A stretch of DNA of 64,000 nucleotides from Amorphochlora amoebiformis. Lineage: Eukaryota > Cercozoa > Chlorarachniophyceae. The DNA is taken from the NCBI GenBank assembly GCA_054601695.1, contig BAAHQB010000024.1, forward strand, positions 558,001 to 622,000. Reading direction: 5' to 3'. The notes below the pieces were generated by a model, which saw only the letters and a list, made by a program, of their open reading frames with translations, ran no database searches and was not told where the DNA came from. Positions 1 through 64,000 of the stretch are shown piece by piece. The position numbers and the translations under genes were made by a program. How positions within the stretch are numbered: the stretch's first letter is position 1; every line of letters begins with the position of its first letter.

Positions 1-9352
<9,352 letters not shown>

Positions 9353-9796
9353 TTAGCAGAATGATGTCTGTATCTTCTAGATCTTGGTATGGCGTGTAGG
9401 CCATTTTTAAAGTTATCATAGTACAGACTTTTAAGTAGTAGCCAATACTACTATGACAGCTATCGGATCAAATGATTAGAATGTTGCAGTGCTAGCAATA
9501 GTCTCTTAAGAGTCGACCTCTAGCTAGTCTATTTTCAAGGCATTTATCTTGCTTATGTATCTACACTGAATAGCACAAATTGTGGCTGCATGTACGTAGC
9601 CTACTATGACACGTCTAGCTACTAGAGCTACACGTATGCTTATTCTGGTAATATTATTAATATGGATAGAAGATCAGGCTATACTGGTATATCTAATTAC
9701 TACATACACAAGATCTAGAAGATCACTGATTATGAGTCTCGTACTATATGGCACAAGCTTAAGCAGCGCAAGCAAGTAGTGACTGAGCCGACCGGG
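9353..9796. other. spacer between convergent genes 1 and 2
   Basis: This spacer separates the stop of the membrane protein gene (+) from the stop of the hydroxylase gene (-). It has no TA microsatellite and no convincing coding frame. It is notably rich in CTAG and TCTAGA-like words (for example around 9375, 9520-9530, 9610-9625 and 9715), a feature shared with the spacers at 43125-43737 and 51880-52110. No polyadenylation signal could be assigned with confidence. Confidence 0.6.
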
Positions 9797-17374
<7,578 letters not shown>

Positions 17375-17998
17375 TTTTCTAATATCTGAGGTGAGATATG
17401 TTGATATGTCTGTACAGAATGGAGTGATATGTTGATATCGAATTAACTCGATGATATATCTCGATATCTAAATACTGGATATAATATAATAAACATTGTT
17501 ATATACGGATTTTTTATCTTAGATATGTGAAACACTCTCCGATAAATATGAAATAATTACATTTCGAAAACTTCGGCGATTAGACCAGCTGAGATCAGCA
17601 TCGGACGTCGGCGTCACACTTACCCGCTCGAAAAGTACCTCTATTTATCCATACACGACATTCTCTTCCACCCCTTTCGACGATAGGGCTGTTTTATTTT
17701 GTAACGCTCGGCCGCTTTAGTTTCCCGCGCAAAACCGACTTTAGGGGGATGGACAGAGCGCGCAGCACGAACATATCTTACTTCAAGATTGCCAATGTTC
17801 TGCTATACTTTATCGGTTATGGGAGAGGGATGCGCGCAATTTGAGGCTAAAAAGTGTGGTTTGCGTACATGCAAGTAGGGGGAATGGAATAACGGAGGGC
17901 AGAAGCGTACAATCGCGATATTTTCTTTTGTTTTGTGATCGGAATGCGTAAGGTATTAATCTCGTTTTATCATCAGGATTTGAGAAGGAGAGAAAGAT
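17375..17998. promoter_or_regulatory. head-to-head promoter region between hydroxylase and PDI genes
   Basis: These 624 bp separate the two divergent start codons (17374 minus, 17999 plus) and must hold both promoters. The region is complex sequence without TA arrays, unlike the introns on both sides. I see a repeated GATATGTTGATAT word near 17395-17440 and GATATC/TCGATATC words, but no TATA box that I would defend. Confidence 0.55.
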
Positions 17999-43124
<25,126 letters not shown>

Positions 43125-43737
43125 AGCTTCCTCTAGCTATGATTGTGGGGATTTTCAGATGTATACTAACTAGCGCCAGCGGCTGCGCGGCGTCGTCACA
43201 TTATTAGAACTACGCAATCATATGTTATATTTGCCATTCAATTGGGAATTTCTACGTCACCGATACTCATGAGTTGTGTTATTCTAGTTATTCTATTACT
43301 AGAAGCTAGAGAAGTAGATAGAAGCCAAGATCTATACTACTTCTGTCTTCTAGACTAGTTTAGAACTTCTAGATCTACTAGATCTAGAGATACTATATCT
43401 AGTCTAGTATATACTACTATCATATCATGTCGTATTTGTATCATTCATCTAGTCTAGTCTGTCTAGTAGTGTCCCCTGAATTTTGTATCTAGAGTATATC
43501 TGACTAGGTTATGATGTACATTCTAATATGGTACTATGATTCGTATATCATCAATTGGCCACCCAATTGATGAAGTTTCGAATGTGTAGAATCTGAGAAT
43601 GCAGGTCAATGACACCAGAAGGCATGACTAGTGTGTAGATCTTGCTATTACTTCCAAGCTTAAGACAGTCTGTGTCACGTTTCTCTGACGCACTGGTCGA
43701 GGTCAGTAAACGAGCGTGGCGATGTCACATGACACTT
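43125..43737. other. spacer between convergent PDI and acid phosphatase genes
   Basis: The spacer has no coding frame that I support. From about 43270 to 43510 it is densely packed with CTAG words (ACTAGAAGCTAG, CTTCTAGACTAG, CTAGATCTACTAGATCTAGAG), making many short overlapping palindromes. No TA microsatellite is present. Confidence 0.6.
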
Positions 43738-44194
43738 CTATTTGGTGATGGTGTAGGTGTAGACTTCCGAACCATCTTGGGCAACAAACGTCGTCTTCAG
43801 GGAAGTCTTATTTCCCTCGTGGTGCTGTATATGTACAAATATATAATATATATTTATATATATGTGTATATATATTATATATATGTATATATAAAAATGT
43901 ATATGTATACATATATATTTATATACATATGAAACATAAAAATCTAAAAAGTATACACATAAAAGTATGTGTATATATTTACATATATATATATGTTTTA
44001 TTTGGACGAGTCATTGCTATTTTGTTGAATATATGCATAAAATTAAGTTTTTATGCTTTAGACATTTCATAAACATAGGTAATGTGTATGTATATTTATA
44101 TACATATGCATTATATGTTTATCTACATGCGTGGAGAGTTATTATGTGACGTTGGTGCAGACATATGTGACGTATTTATAGACCTACAAGGAGC

Positions 44195-44234
<40 letters not shown>

Positions 44235-44700
44235 ACGGATACACTACATAATATGTACAAATATTTAACATGTGCATAAATAAAGAATACATAGATAGAT
44301 GAAATATATGTCATATTAAATATACCAAAACATTTTGTTAGATCAACGATGTATGATAGCATGAGAGGATGCACTTGAATATATCGATAGAGACATAGGA
44401 ATGGAAATGGTGGGGATCGCTGGAGATCCAGAAGATTGCTGGAGATCGTCTCATCCGGTACTACTCGGTGCTACCGGGTACCTAGGAGTAAGGGGCTCCA
44501 AGTTACCAGGTTACAAGACGTGATGTCACGCTATGTTACGCTCTGGAACTTCCCCAGAAGATTCGAGTGCGTTCAAAAACTTCGGGTTGCTCTATAATGC
44601 TCTGGCGCACAAGCCACTTTGTTCCAGTCAAGTTAGTCTTTGTAACAGTGAACTCTAATCAAATTCTGCAGTACCGATCTACTACACCGCTGCGTTAACA

Positions 44701-44752
<52 letters not shown>

Positions 44753-44904
44753 AATACATACTTATATATACAAGTCTGTACGTATATCTTTTTTTTTTGA
44801 GACATACGTATACATATGTGTGTATATAAATATATGTGTCACATGATACATTATATATATATAAAAAACATATGTATATATACATATATGTATATATATA
44901 TACA

Positions 44905-44950
<46 letters not shown>

Positions 44951-46596
44951 TATATATACACACGCGCACATATACATAAAAATATATATACATACATATA
45001 TAAATGTGTATATATATACATATATATATATATATCAATATATATATATATGGGCACATTTAAATATAAATTCTTACCATAAATCCGTACGTTCCCTCGT
45101 GGTGGCCCTTGAGACCCTTGTAGAACGGGTTCACCCCTCTATGCTCACGAGCTCCTGACATAATACATATACATATATTGTATTTACTTATTTATTTATA
45201 TTCATGTACACACACATACTCAAGTACGCATGTATATAGTACATATGCATGTACATATATATATATGTGTTACAATGCATTTTTCAATATCTTCATACAA
45301 TACATTTTTCATATATACATAGCATAATACAAACAATTTATGTATGTATATTTTTATAGAAATTTCTTTACATATGTTTTTATACGTGTGTTTACACATA
45401 TACAAATATACAATATATACATTTATGTAAATATATATATATTTATATATATATATATATGTATAGGTATATATACTCTAATATATGATTATATATATGT
45501 ATATATACACATACATATATATATTATATGTTCGTTCGCATGTGCATCAAGATATACCGGCGCCACTTCCAAAATATGACACGTTTGCGAGCTGGATATG
45601 CTGAAGGATATGGTCGTGCCCCGAGAAATACTGAAGAAAACAGAGAATCCAACGTAAGTCTCAAGAATAAAAGAATAGGATGTCAGGAGAGAAAGAGAGT
45701 GAGAAGAAAAGCAGGAGAGAAGATGTAGAAGATACTGAGAATTTGCGTTTAAGTCTTGGAACGCGGTTGCTGCGGATGGAAGAAGGGGAGAAGGAGACGT
45801 AATGCGTATACACGTGCATGTGCATATAACATATAAACACATATCTAAACATACATTCAAATATGCTCTCATACCATATCGACACCGTAGTTCTCAAGGA
45901 TGGGTTTGAGGTCCTATGATTTGTATGTATCAAATACATTAAAAAAAATACACACACATCATATACATATATATATATATATTACATATGTATATATATA
46001 CATGTAAATATATACACATGTATTCATGATCAGAGAAAGAGAGGCACGGTAGAGGCGAACGAGTGGAAAAAATCCAGAAGCAGGGAGGGAGAGGGAGGAG
46101 AGGACGAAACTGCTGGCCAACGACAGAAGTAAGAGACAGAGCGAATCCACATACAGCATAGGATATTCACTCCATCTAACACACACAGCATGGGATGTAG
46201 ATTCACCTTAATAAGGCTCTTGGTGTCTCCTGAGTTACACCGAAAACATTACGAATCAGCGAAATTACTTGGATCTACCCAGTTGATTGAGAAAGATAGA
46301 GAGGCGTAGATAGCAATGAGATTTTGGAAATGGTAGGCATACCGTGCTCGAAGATAGTAGCCGAGTGGACGGGGAAGTGCCCCATGACGATCTTCCAGTC
46401 TGCTGAGCTGCGAAATGTGGATTCATTATCGTGAAGATGACTTTTTGTGTACAAACTTCGCACACACATATATATGTATATAATATACACACATATATAT
46501 ATATATATACTTGCCCATATGTAAATGCAATTACACACATACATTATATATATATATATATATTATATAATATATATTATATAATATATATATATA

Positions 46597-46628
<32 letters not shown>

Positions 46629-46654
46629 GTGTATATTCACAATAAATAAATATG

Positions 46655-46685
<31 letters not shown>

Positions 46686-47091
46686 CAAATTCAACCTGTT
46701 TCCAAGGGTATCCTCAATAAATTGAAGCTGGTCAGCATCCTTGGATACCTTGATAGGGTTCGAGGGATCCATCTGCAACAAAAATAACATAAATAGCATA
46801 AATATCATACAGTGTAACACAAATAGCAAACACTTCGGGTGTCGAGTAATGAATGGAGGAATATGTGTGTGTATGTATACATGACAAGTTTGGTAAAACT
46901 TTTTGAGTGTATGTATACGAATGTATATGATATATATAATATATACATATATATATATTTACATATATATATATATGTTATATGTATTTACATGTGCTAA
47001 ATATACACCTCGGGGAAAAATTTGAGGAGTTGTTTGACTGTTCCATCAGTGATCGCCTGCAATATGTAGATACATATGTGAGGTGAGGGAT

Positions 47092-47131
<40 letters not shown>

Positions 47132-47448
47132 CGTGTGATATATATATATATATATATGTATGTATATATATATTATATATTATATATTTATATATATATA
47201 TATATACATAAATACATATATATATATGTATATATATGTATAAAAATATACACTTGTTTTTGCTACCCTGAACTGTTATTCATGTGTCTGTCATTCTTCT
47301 ATTTCCTTCGCACTCCCTTGTTTTACTCTCCTCTCTGTCTCCTCTCTGCCTATAATCTCACGGGCGCACGTTAACAGATGAATAGTATATTCACACACAC
47401 ATAAAAATATATATATTTAAATATATACACATATATATATATATGTGC

Positions 47449-47484
<36 letters not shown>

Positions 47485-48181
47485 TTATATCGTATTCATA
47501 TTTATCATGATATTTACACATACATGCATGTGTGATTATCTACATTGTCCAACATACATGCAAATATTCGTGTACATATACGTAAATATATTTCAATGTA
47601 AATCTCTCTATCTAGTCTGTCGCTAACCCCCCCTCTATCCGTGTGTATTTGTACATACGCTTACAATAATACATCCACAATTTTTTTTAATACCCCCTGA
47701 GCGTGTAGGGTGAGAACTTCGGTTATGTTTCGTAGCGCAGATTTATTCGTGGCGGGGTCGAAAGCAACAAAAGTGTCTCCACCGTTGATCCTAAATCAAG
47801 CGAGTATATATTCAGATTTATACACGCATACTAATATATGCTTATACATATATAAATGTGAAGGCATAAAATAGATCTTTACATATGTTTATATATGTAC
47901 TGAATACATCGCACCTCCATGTATCGATGCTGAGCAGTGTGATCTTAGTTCCATCCGCCCCGACAAGGTCCTTACTGAAATACAGCGAGGGGTAGTGCCA
48001 CCTGGAAATTCGGAATTATGGCTTGGTCAACGTTATCTAGCCCTCAAAACGGGGGTTCCATGCTCTTTTTTATCATATGTATAAATAGTATATATCTGTA
48101 TATATTAATATGAAAGTAATATATATATATATATATATGCATATACATAAATATGTCTGTGTGTTTATACATGATTATTGA

Positions 48182-48220
<39 letters not shown>

Positions 48221-49379
48221 TATACAGGAACATATATAATACGTATAGTATATATTTATATGAACATTCGTGTACATATTATAGTACATGTACAATATAT
48301 TTATATATATTACGTGTGTATTCAAAACAAATGTAACTTCATCATGTATGCCTTTCGAATATAATGTAGCCCTAATCATAACCCCTGACGCTAACCCTAA
48401 AACTAAACTGAAGCATAACTTGACCAACCATAGCCCTAAACCTAGCTCTCCATAATCTCAACCGAACCCAGCCGTAATCCTCAACCTAAAACTAAGCCTA
48501 GATATAAACCTGACACTAAGCCGTACCTAGTAGTAATAAGAAAACGATTAGATTTCATAACACTTACATTATGTAAATACAACACACACATGCCTACATC
48601 TCAATAATCTAATCTAATCTTAAAAAATATAAAATAAATATTTAACATATATATATTGTGTGAATATAAGAGTATATATATAGATGTATATATAGCTGAT
48701 ACCGCTCATTCTTCTGTGTGTACTCCATCTCGGCTTGGATGCCTTTAGACCCGCCGTCTGTATTAATGGTCAGAGATTACAGAGGTTAAGAAACTCTACA
48801 CTCGGCTGATAGGAAAGGCGTTTTAAGGTATTACATATACACACATACATATACACATATATATTTGTATAATATATGTGCATATAATATATGGGAGAAG
48901 ATACAGTAGTCGTGATTTCCAGCGCAGACGTACCAGGGGACCTGAGGGATAACGGATTTTTTTTAAAAGGCTGGGTGGACAAGCTTTTTGCTCACCTGAA
49001 GAGAGTCTGCAGTGAAGGTGTCCTCAAATTTCTCCTTGAACTGCGGGTCATCGATCCCGGTCACCCCCGTGTCGTAGAAGTTATCGCCGATTGCCAGGAC
49101 AAACTGGAAAGTAAAAGAAATATCATCTCGAAACTGTCGCGGAAGTATACACAGGTGGCCTCCAACCTCAGGCGAGTAGGTACCCATATGGGGATTCAAG
49201 GTCTTCGCTCCGACGTCCCCCCAGTCTCCGATGGATAGAAAGCTGATTCGGAAAGGAATGATAAATTGGGCTCGATGAGTCCTACCTAATTTTGGAAACA
49301 TAACACCAGCGAATCACATGGTCGCATACCTGAATCCAGACACGATGGCCACGAATGATAAACTCAGGTGGGAACGCAT
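43738..49379 (-). CDS. purple acid phosphatase (metallophosphoesterase, TRAP-like), complete
   Basis: Exons from 5' to 3' on the minus strand: 49379-49330, 49242-49184, 49166-49153, 49103-48996, 48941-48905, 48757-48703, 48001-47915, 47790-47694, 47056-47009, 46772-46696, 46407-46343, 46229-46207, 45913-45875, 45630-45558, 45154-45078, 43824-43738. Phases agree; 331 residues, the size of single-domain PAPs. These hydrolyse phosphate monoesters with a binuclear metal centre. Visible ligand motifs: GDWG (D23), GDNFY (D48, Y51), GNHD (N86), MGHFPVHS (H221) and GHDH (H258, H260). The start [16 protein letters not shown] is a signal peptide, so the enzyme is secretory or vacuolar. The 14-nt third exon (WRPP) is inferred from phase. 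The last acceptor has two in-frame choices (CAG/CACCACGAG/GGA). Confidence 0.93.
44375..44700. repeat. dispersed repeat, copy 2, in the acid phosphatase gene
   Basis: Related to 11150-11610 in the same orientation and landmark order, ending at (TA)n like copy 1, but without the ~98-bp tail duplication. It lies in the last intron (43825-45077) of the phosphatase gene. Both copies therefore sit in introns of minus-strand genes. Confidence 0.75.
48365..48545. repeat. degenerate telomeric-like tract in acid phosphatase intron
   Basis: CCCTAA-derived words (GCTAACCCTAAAACTAAAC, AGCCCTAAACCTAGC, CCTAAAACTAAGCC) on the + strand in intron 48002-48702. More decayed than the array at 5697. Confidence 0.6.
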
Positions 49380-49646
49380 GGGTCGTTCAGGCACCGCTGC
49401 AACTTGGATGTGTGACTGGATGGATCATGAAAGGTTTCGCCAAATACTTGGTCCACGTGGACGGGAAAGTTATTAGATTTAGATATCCGTAGATATCCAA
49501 ACGGTTCCCTTTGCCGTAGAATTACTTTCTCTTTTCAAAATCTTCGGCCGAAGTTTTCTCAGGGAAAAGCGCGGCGGTTTGCCGCACTTAAGAGGCGGAG
49601 TTGAACTGAAACCAGATACTTTTCCGCTGCACGGGCATACCCCATC
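49380..49646. promoter_or_regulatory. 267-bp bidirectional promoter between acid phosphatase and ChlP
   Basis: The spacer between the two start codons contains a perfect 12-bp palindrome GTCCACGTGGAC (49451-49462) with a G-box core CACGTG, and another perfect 12-bp palindrome CTTCGGCCGAAG (49542-49553). A direct repeat TAGATATCC occurs twice (about 49484-49499). G-boxes are light- and stress-linked sites in plants; whether this holds here is inference. No TA arrays are present. Confidence 0.6.
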
Positions 49647-51462
49647 ATGTATGCCTCTGTGGAGACTGCCGCTATCCCCGCATACCGCAGAGCCAGGCGC
49701 TCGCCGCTGAAACTCCTTGCTGGAGCATGCTGCGTGCTTGCCTGCATGGTGCTTGCCATGGGTTACATGAGCCAGAGCTCGGCCTTGAAGTCGGCCCTGA
49801 TTACCGCGGCTCAGTCGCAGACTATGCGCCCCGCAACGGGTGGCCGGATGGGGTTCGTCAGCCGTGAAGGTGCTGCCCCAATGGGTTCCACTGGCCATGT
49901 CCTAAAGGACAACATCGTTAAGATGCCCAAGGGCACGAAGGTACTTCCGCGGACCTGGTCACTTCTTTTTGGTCCCCCTGCGGAAATATTTAGAACCCCC
50001 CCCCTTTTTACCCCTCTTACATCTTGACACCCTGTAACCTTTCCAGTTTCACTGTAACTGGGTTGCTGGCGGCCGTGCTCTTCATGCCAACGCTAAGGCC
50101 GACGGTTCCAAGTACCGCATTGGTGTTATCGGGGGGGGTCCCTCTGGATCTGCTGCTGCAGAGGTGTTTGCCAAGGACAAGAACCTTGAAACCTTTATCT
50201 TCGAGAGGAAGATGGACAACATCAAGCCATGCGGTGGCGCCATCCCTCTTTGCATGGTTGATGAGTTTGATCTTCCGGAGTCGGTTATCGATCGCAAGGT
50301 CTTTTCCGAATTTTTCAAAATGTGCACCCCCTTTTTCGTGCCTACGTTCTCTCCTCACTGATGTTTATACTAGGTCCGTAGGATGAAGATGATCTCTCCT
50401 TCGAACCGAGTCGTCGACGTTGGCCGCACCCTCAAGCCCGGAGAGTACATCGGCATGACCCGTCGTGAGATTCTCGACGGCTTCTTGCGCAACCGATCCG
50501 TCGATCTAGGAGCTGTCCCTATTAACGGTCTTGTCACTAAGATCGACACCCCCGCTGTAGGCTCCAGCGAACCGTACATCGTCCACTACCAGGACTACGG
50601 CGATAAGTCTGCCGGTGGTGCGGGTACCCCCAAGACCATGGAGTTCGACGTCCTTATCGGGGCCGATGGTGCCAACTCACGTGTTGCCAAGGCTATCGAT
50701 GCTGGCGAGTACAACTACGCCATTGCATTCCAGGAGCGTATTGCTATCAACGACGAACAGATGAAATACTATGAGGAGCTAGCTGAAATGTACGTCGGTG
50801 ATGACGTATCCCCCGACTTCTATGCTTGGGTGTTCCCTAAGTATGACCACGTTGGAGTCGGAACTGGTACTGTCATCAACCGTCCTGATATCCCGAAGTA
50901 TCAGAAGGCAATTCGTGAGAGGTGCAAAGAGCGTATCGAGGGAGGAAAGATCATCAAGGTCGAGGCTCATCCCATTCCCGAGCACCCTCGCCCCCGCCGT
51001 GTACAAGGACGTGCTGCTCTCGTTGGTGATGCGGCTGGATATGTTACCAAGTGCTCTGGAGAGGGTATCTACTTCGCCGCGAAGTCTGGGCGTATGGCTG
51101 CCGAGGCTATTGTGAAGCTCATGCAGGAGGGATCTCGCCTCCCCACTCAGCAGGAGATCGAGGATACCTACATCGCAGACTACGACAAGAAATACCAGGC
51201 TACATACGTCGTCCTTGACCTTCTCCAGAAGGTGTTCTACAGCTCCAACGCCGCTCGTGAGGCGTTCGTCGAAATGTGTGACTCTGATTACGTCCAGAAG
51301 GTCACCTTCGACTCCTATCTCTACAAGACCGTCCAAGGAGGCAACCCCGTTGACGATATCAAACTACTTTTCAACACGTTGGGCTCTATCTTCCGTGCCC
51401 AGGCCACCACACCTAAGGATCGCGAGTTCTCCAACCCTGTAGAGTCCCTCAAGCGTCTATAA
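49647..51462 (+). CDS. chlP: geranylgeranyl diphosphate/chlorophyllide reductase ChlP, plastid-targeted
   Basis: Three exons 49647-49940, 50047-50298, 50374-51462, in phase, 544 residues. ChlP reduces the geranylgeranyl chain to phytyl with NADPH for chlorophyll and tocopherol. After the leader, YRIGVIGGGPSGSAAAEVF is the FAD-binding Rossmann motif; CGGAIPLCMVDEF, GADGANSRVAKAID, and LVGDAAGYVTKCSGEGIYFA with MAAEAIVK are hallmarks of the family. The leader has a signal-peptide core (LLAGACCVLACMVLAMGYM, about 24-42) followed by an Ala/Ser/Arg stretch to roughly residue 105: a bipartite presequence expected for a secondary plastid. Its introns are only 106 and 75 bp and free of TA arrays, and its coding sequence is GC-rich, unlike its neighbours. 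Confidence 0.96.

Positions 51463-64000
<12,538 letters not shown>

Noticed and set aside
48891-49238. 115-codon plus-strand open frame opposite the phosphatase
   Set aside because: It is the antisense shadow of exons carrying GDWG, GDNFY and GNHD motifs on the minus strand.
49479-49898. 139-codon minus-strand open frame
   Set aside because: Shadow of the ChlP leader exon.
50779-51336. 185-codon minus-strand open frame
   Set aside because: Shadow of the conserved ChlP catalytic exon on the plus strand.

Overview
This window is nuclear DNA of a photosynthetic eukaryote, most likely an alga with a complex (secondary) plastid. Three observations support this. Genes are split into many short exons with GT-AG introns. 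One nuclear gene encodes the chlorophyll enzyme geranylgeranyl reductase behind a signal-peptide-plus-transit-type leader. Telomere-type CCCTAA/TTAGGG arrays occur. TTAGGG fits stramenopiles, haptophytes or cryptophytes better than lineages with TTTAGGG, but I cannot name the species. More than half of the window is (TA)n or (TA)n-like microsatellite packed into introns, so almost all long Tyr/Ile-rich open frames are noise. Genes were rebuilt by hand from splice sites, reading-phase continuity and protein-family motifs.

Layout: (1) 1-9352, + strand, a 20-exon multi-pass membrane protein of unknown function, 5' end outside the window. (2) 17374-9797, - strand, a complete 17-exon EGLN/PHD-like prolyl 4-hydroxylase with an N-terminal presequence of mitochondrial type. 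(3) 17999-43124, + strand, a complete 40-exon protein disulfide isomerase of 792 residues made of two tandem thioredoxin-b-b' units and ending in HDEL. (4) 49379-43738, - strand, a complete 16-exon purple acid phosphatase with a signal peptide. (5) 49647-51462, + strand, geranylgeranyl reductase (ChlP) with only two short introns. (6) 53375 to beyond 64000, + strand, an oxidosqualene cyclase with an unusual N-terminal transmembrane extension, 3' end outside the window.

The genes alternate in direction. The pairs 1/2 and 3/4 are convergent; 2/3 and 4/5 are head-to-head with spacers of 624 and 267 bp. Spacers between convergent 3' ends are rich in CTAG. The head-to-head spacers lack TA arrays, and the 267 bp one holds a perfect palindromic G-box.

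The unexplained structure is mostly inside introns: interstitial telomeric arrays in at least five introns, duplicated or decayed copies of exon ends and splice acceptors, two copies of a dispersed repeat, a palindromic minisatellite, and long GA/CT tracts. The genes do not form one pathway. PDI and acid phosphatase belong to the secretory route, ChlP to plastid pigment synthesis, OSC to sterol synthesis, and the hydroxylase probably to an organelle.
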